A stretch of DNA of 64,000 nucleotides. It comes from DASRDR01 sp963812945 [NCBI: uncultured Candidatus Rokubacteria bacterium] (GTDB lineage Bacteria > Methylomirabilota > Methylomirabilia > Rokubacteriales). Where the stretch lies: NCBI GenBank assembly GCA_963812945.1, contig CAWEXD010000004.1, forward strand, positions 124,001 to 188,000, written 5' to 3'. Under the pieces are notes generated by a model that saw nothing but the letters and a program-made list of their open reading frames with translations, did no database searches and was not told the DNA's origin. Below are positions 63,954-64,000 of this stretch, in pieces. Position 1 is the first letter of the stretch, and each line of letters opens with the position of its first letter. The position numbers were made by a program, and so were the translations under genes.

Positions 63954-64000
63954 TCAGAGGAGACGCAGCCATTCCCGGGCCTCGTCGTCCGTCATCGACG
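63954..64000 (-). CDS. C-terminal end of a gene cut by the window edge
   Basis: The minus strand enters the window coding, in one frame, SMTDDEAREWLRLL and then stops at 63954-63956, 14 bases before the DyP start. Too little is visible to name the gene. It is probably the upstream member of the peroxidase operon. Confidence 0.35.
   Translation of the reverse strand, partial: SMTDDEAREWLRLL

Overview
The window is about 70% GC, tightly packed, and written on both strands with many 4-base start/stop overlaps (ATGA, GTGA). Gene content (encapsulin with ferritin-like cargo, PafA, Ku, UdgX, a gas vesicle cluster, alginate-export-type porin, MlaC, RlpA, many NtrC/sigma-54 signatures) indicates a Gram-negative soil or subsurface bacterium. 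Candidatus Rokubacteria/Methylomirabilota is my best guess from style and content; it is not proven, because there is no rRNA gene here. No tRNA, CRISPR array, IS element or prophage was recognised.

Layout. 1-5.1 kb (minus): metallophosphoesterase (cut by the window edge), nucleotidyltransferase-like protein, a lone receiver, and an NtrC-type regulator with its membrane histidine kinase. 5.3-12.8 kb (plus): YxWVPGxW lipoprotein, a zinc-ribbon-like ORF, a truncated nucleotidyltransferase-like ORF, then glgX-treY and the encapsulin pair. 12.9-17.7 kb: small basic protein, M48 lipoprotein protease, PsiE-like protein, stress-type glycine-rich protein, and a frameshifted GH15 enzyme. 17.6-22.9 kb: a rhodanese-CBS gene with an in-frame TGA (candidate selenoprotein), an F420-type oxidoreductase, UdgX, Ku and pafA. 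23.5-32.5 kb (plus): an eleven-gene gas vesicle operon carrying a histidine kinase, a response regulator and a double ArsA/Get3-like ATPase, with no gvpN seen. 32.6-36.3 kb (minus): MEDS-domain protein and envelope proteins. 36.5-46.4 kb: EEP phosphatase, DAGK-like kinase, flippase-like and PAP2 membrane proteins, beta-barrel-like protein, VOC protein, HdeD-phosphoesterase fusion, methyltransferase and AraC regulator. 46.6-64 kb: AlgE-like porin, OmpR-type two-component system, a run of secreted proteins of unknown function, a giant membrane TPR protein, an animal-type haem peroxidase and a DyP peroxidase.

How it works together. The most striking signal is regulatory. About twelve sites match the -24/-12 promoter of sigma-54, close upstream of genes on both strands from 5 to 39 kb. 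At eight loci there is also a palindrome near CGACAYGRTGTCG, usually as two copies whose starts are exactly 19 bp apart. This looks like an undescribed sigma-54 enhancer regulon that would tie together the lipoprotein, protease, stress protein, candidate selenoprotein, F420 enzyme, PafA, gas vesicle operon and lipid/membrane genes. The NtrC-type regulator at 2.2-3.6 kb is a candidate activator. A second, separate circuit is suggested at 50-54 kb, where CTGAGG-N5-CTGAGG boxes and a shared leader precede secreted-protein genes beside an OmpR-family two-component system.

Limits: all family calls are by reading motifs, with no database search; promoter and operator calls are by eye.
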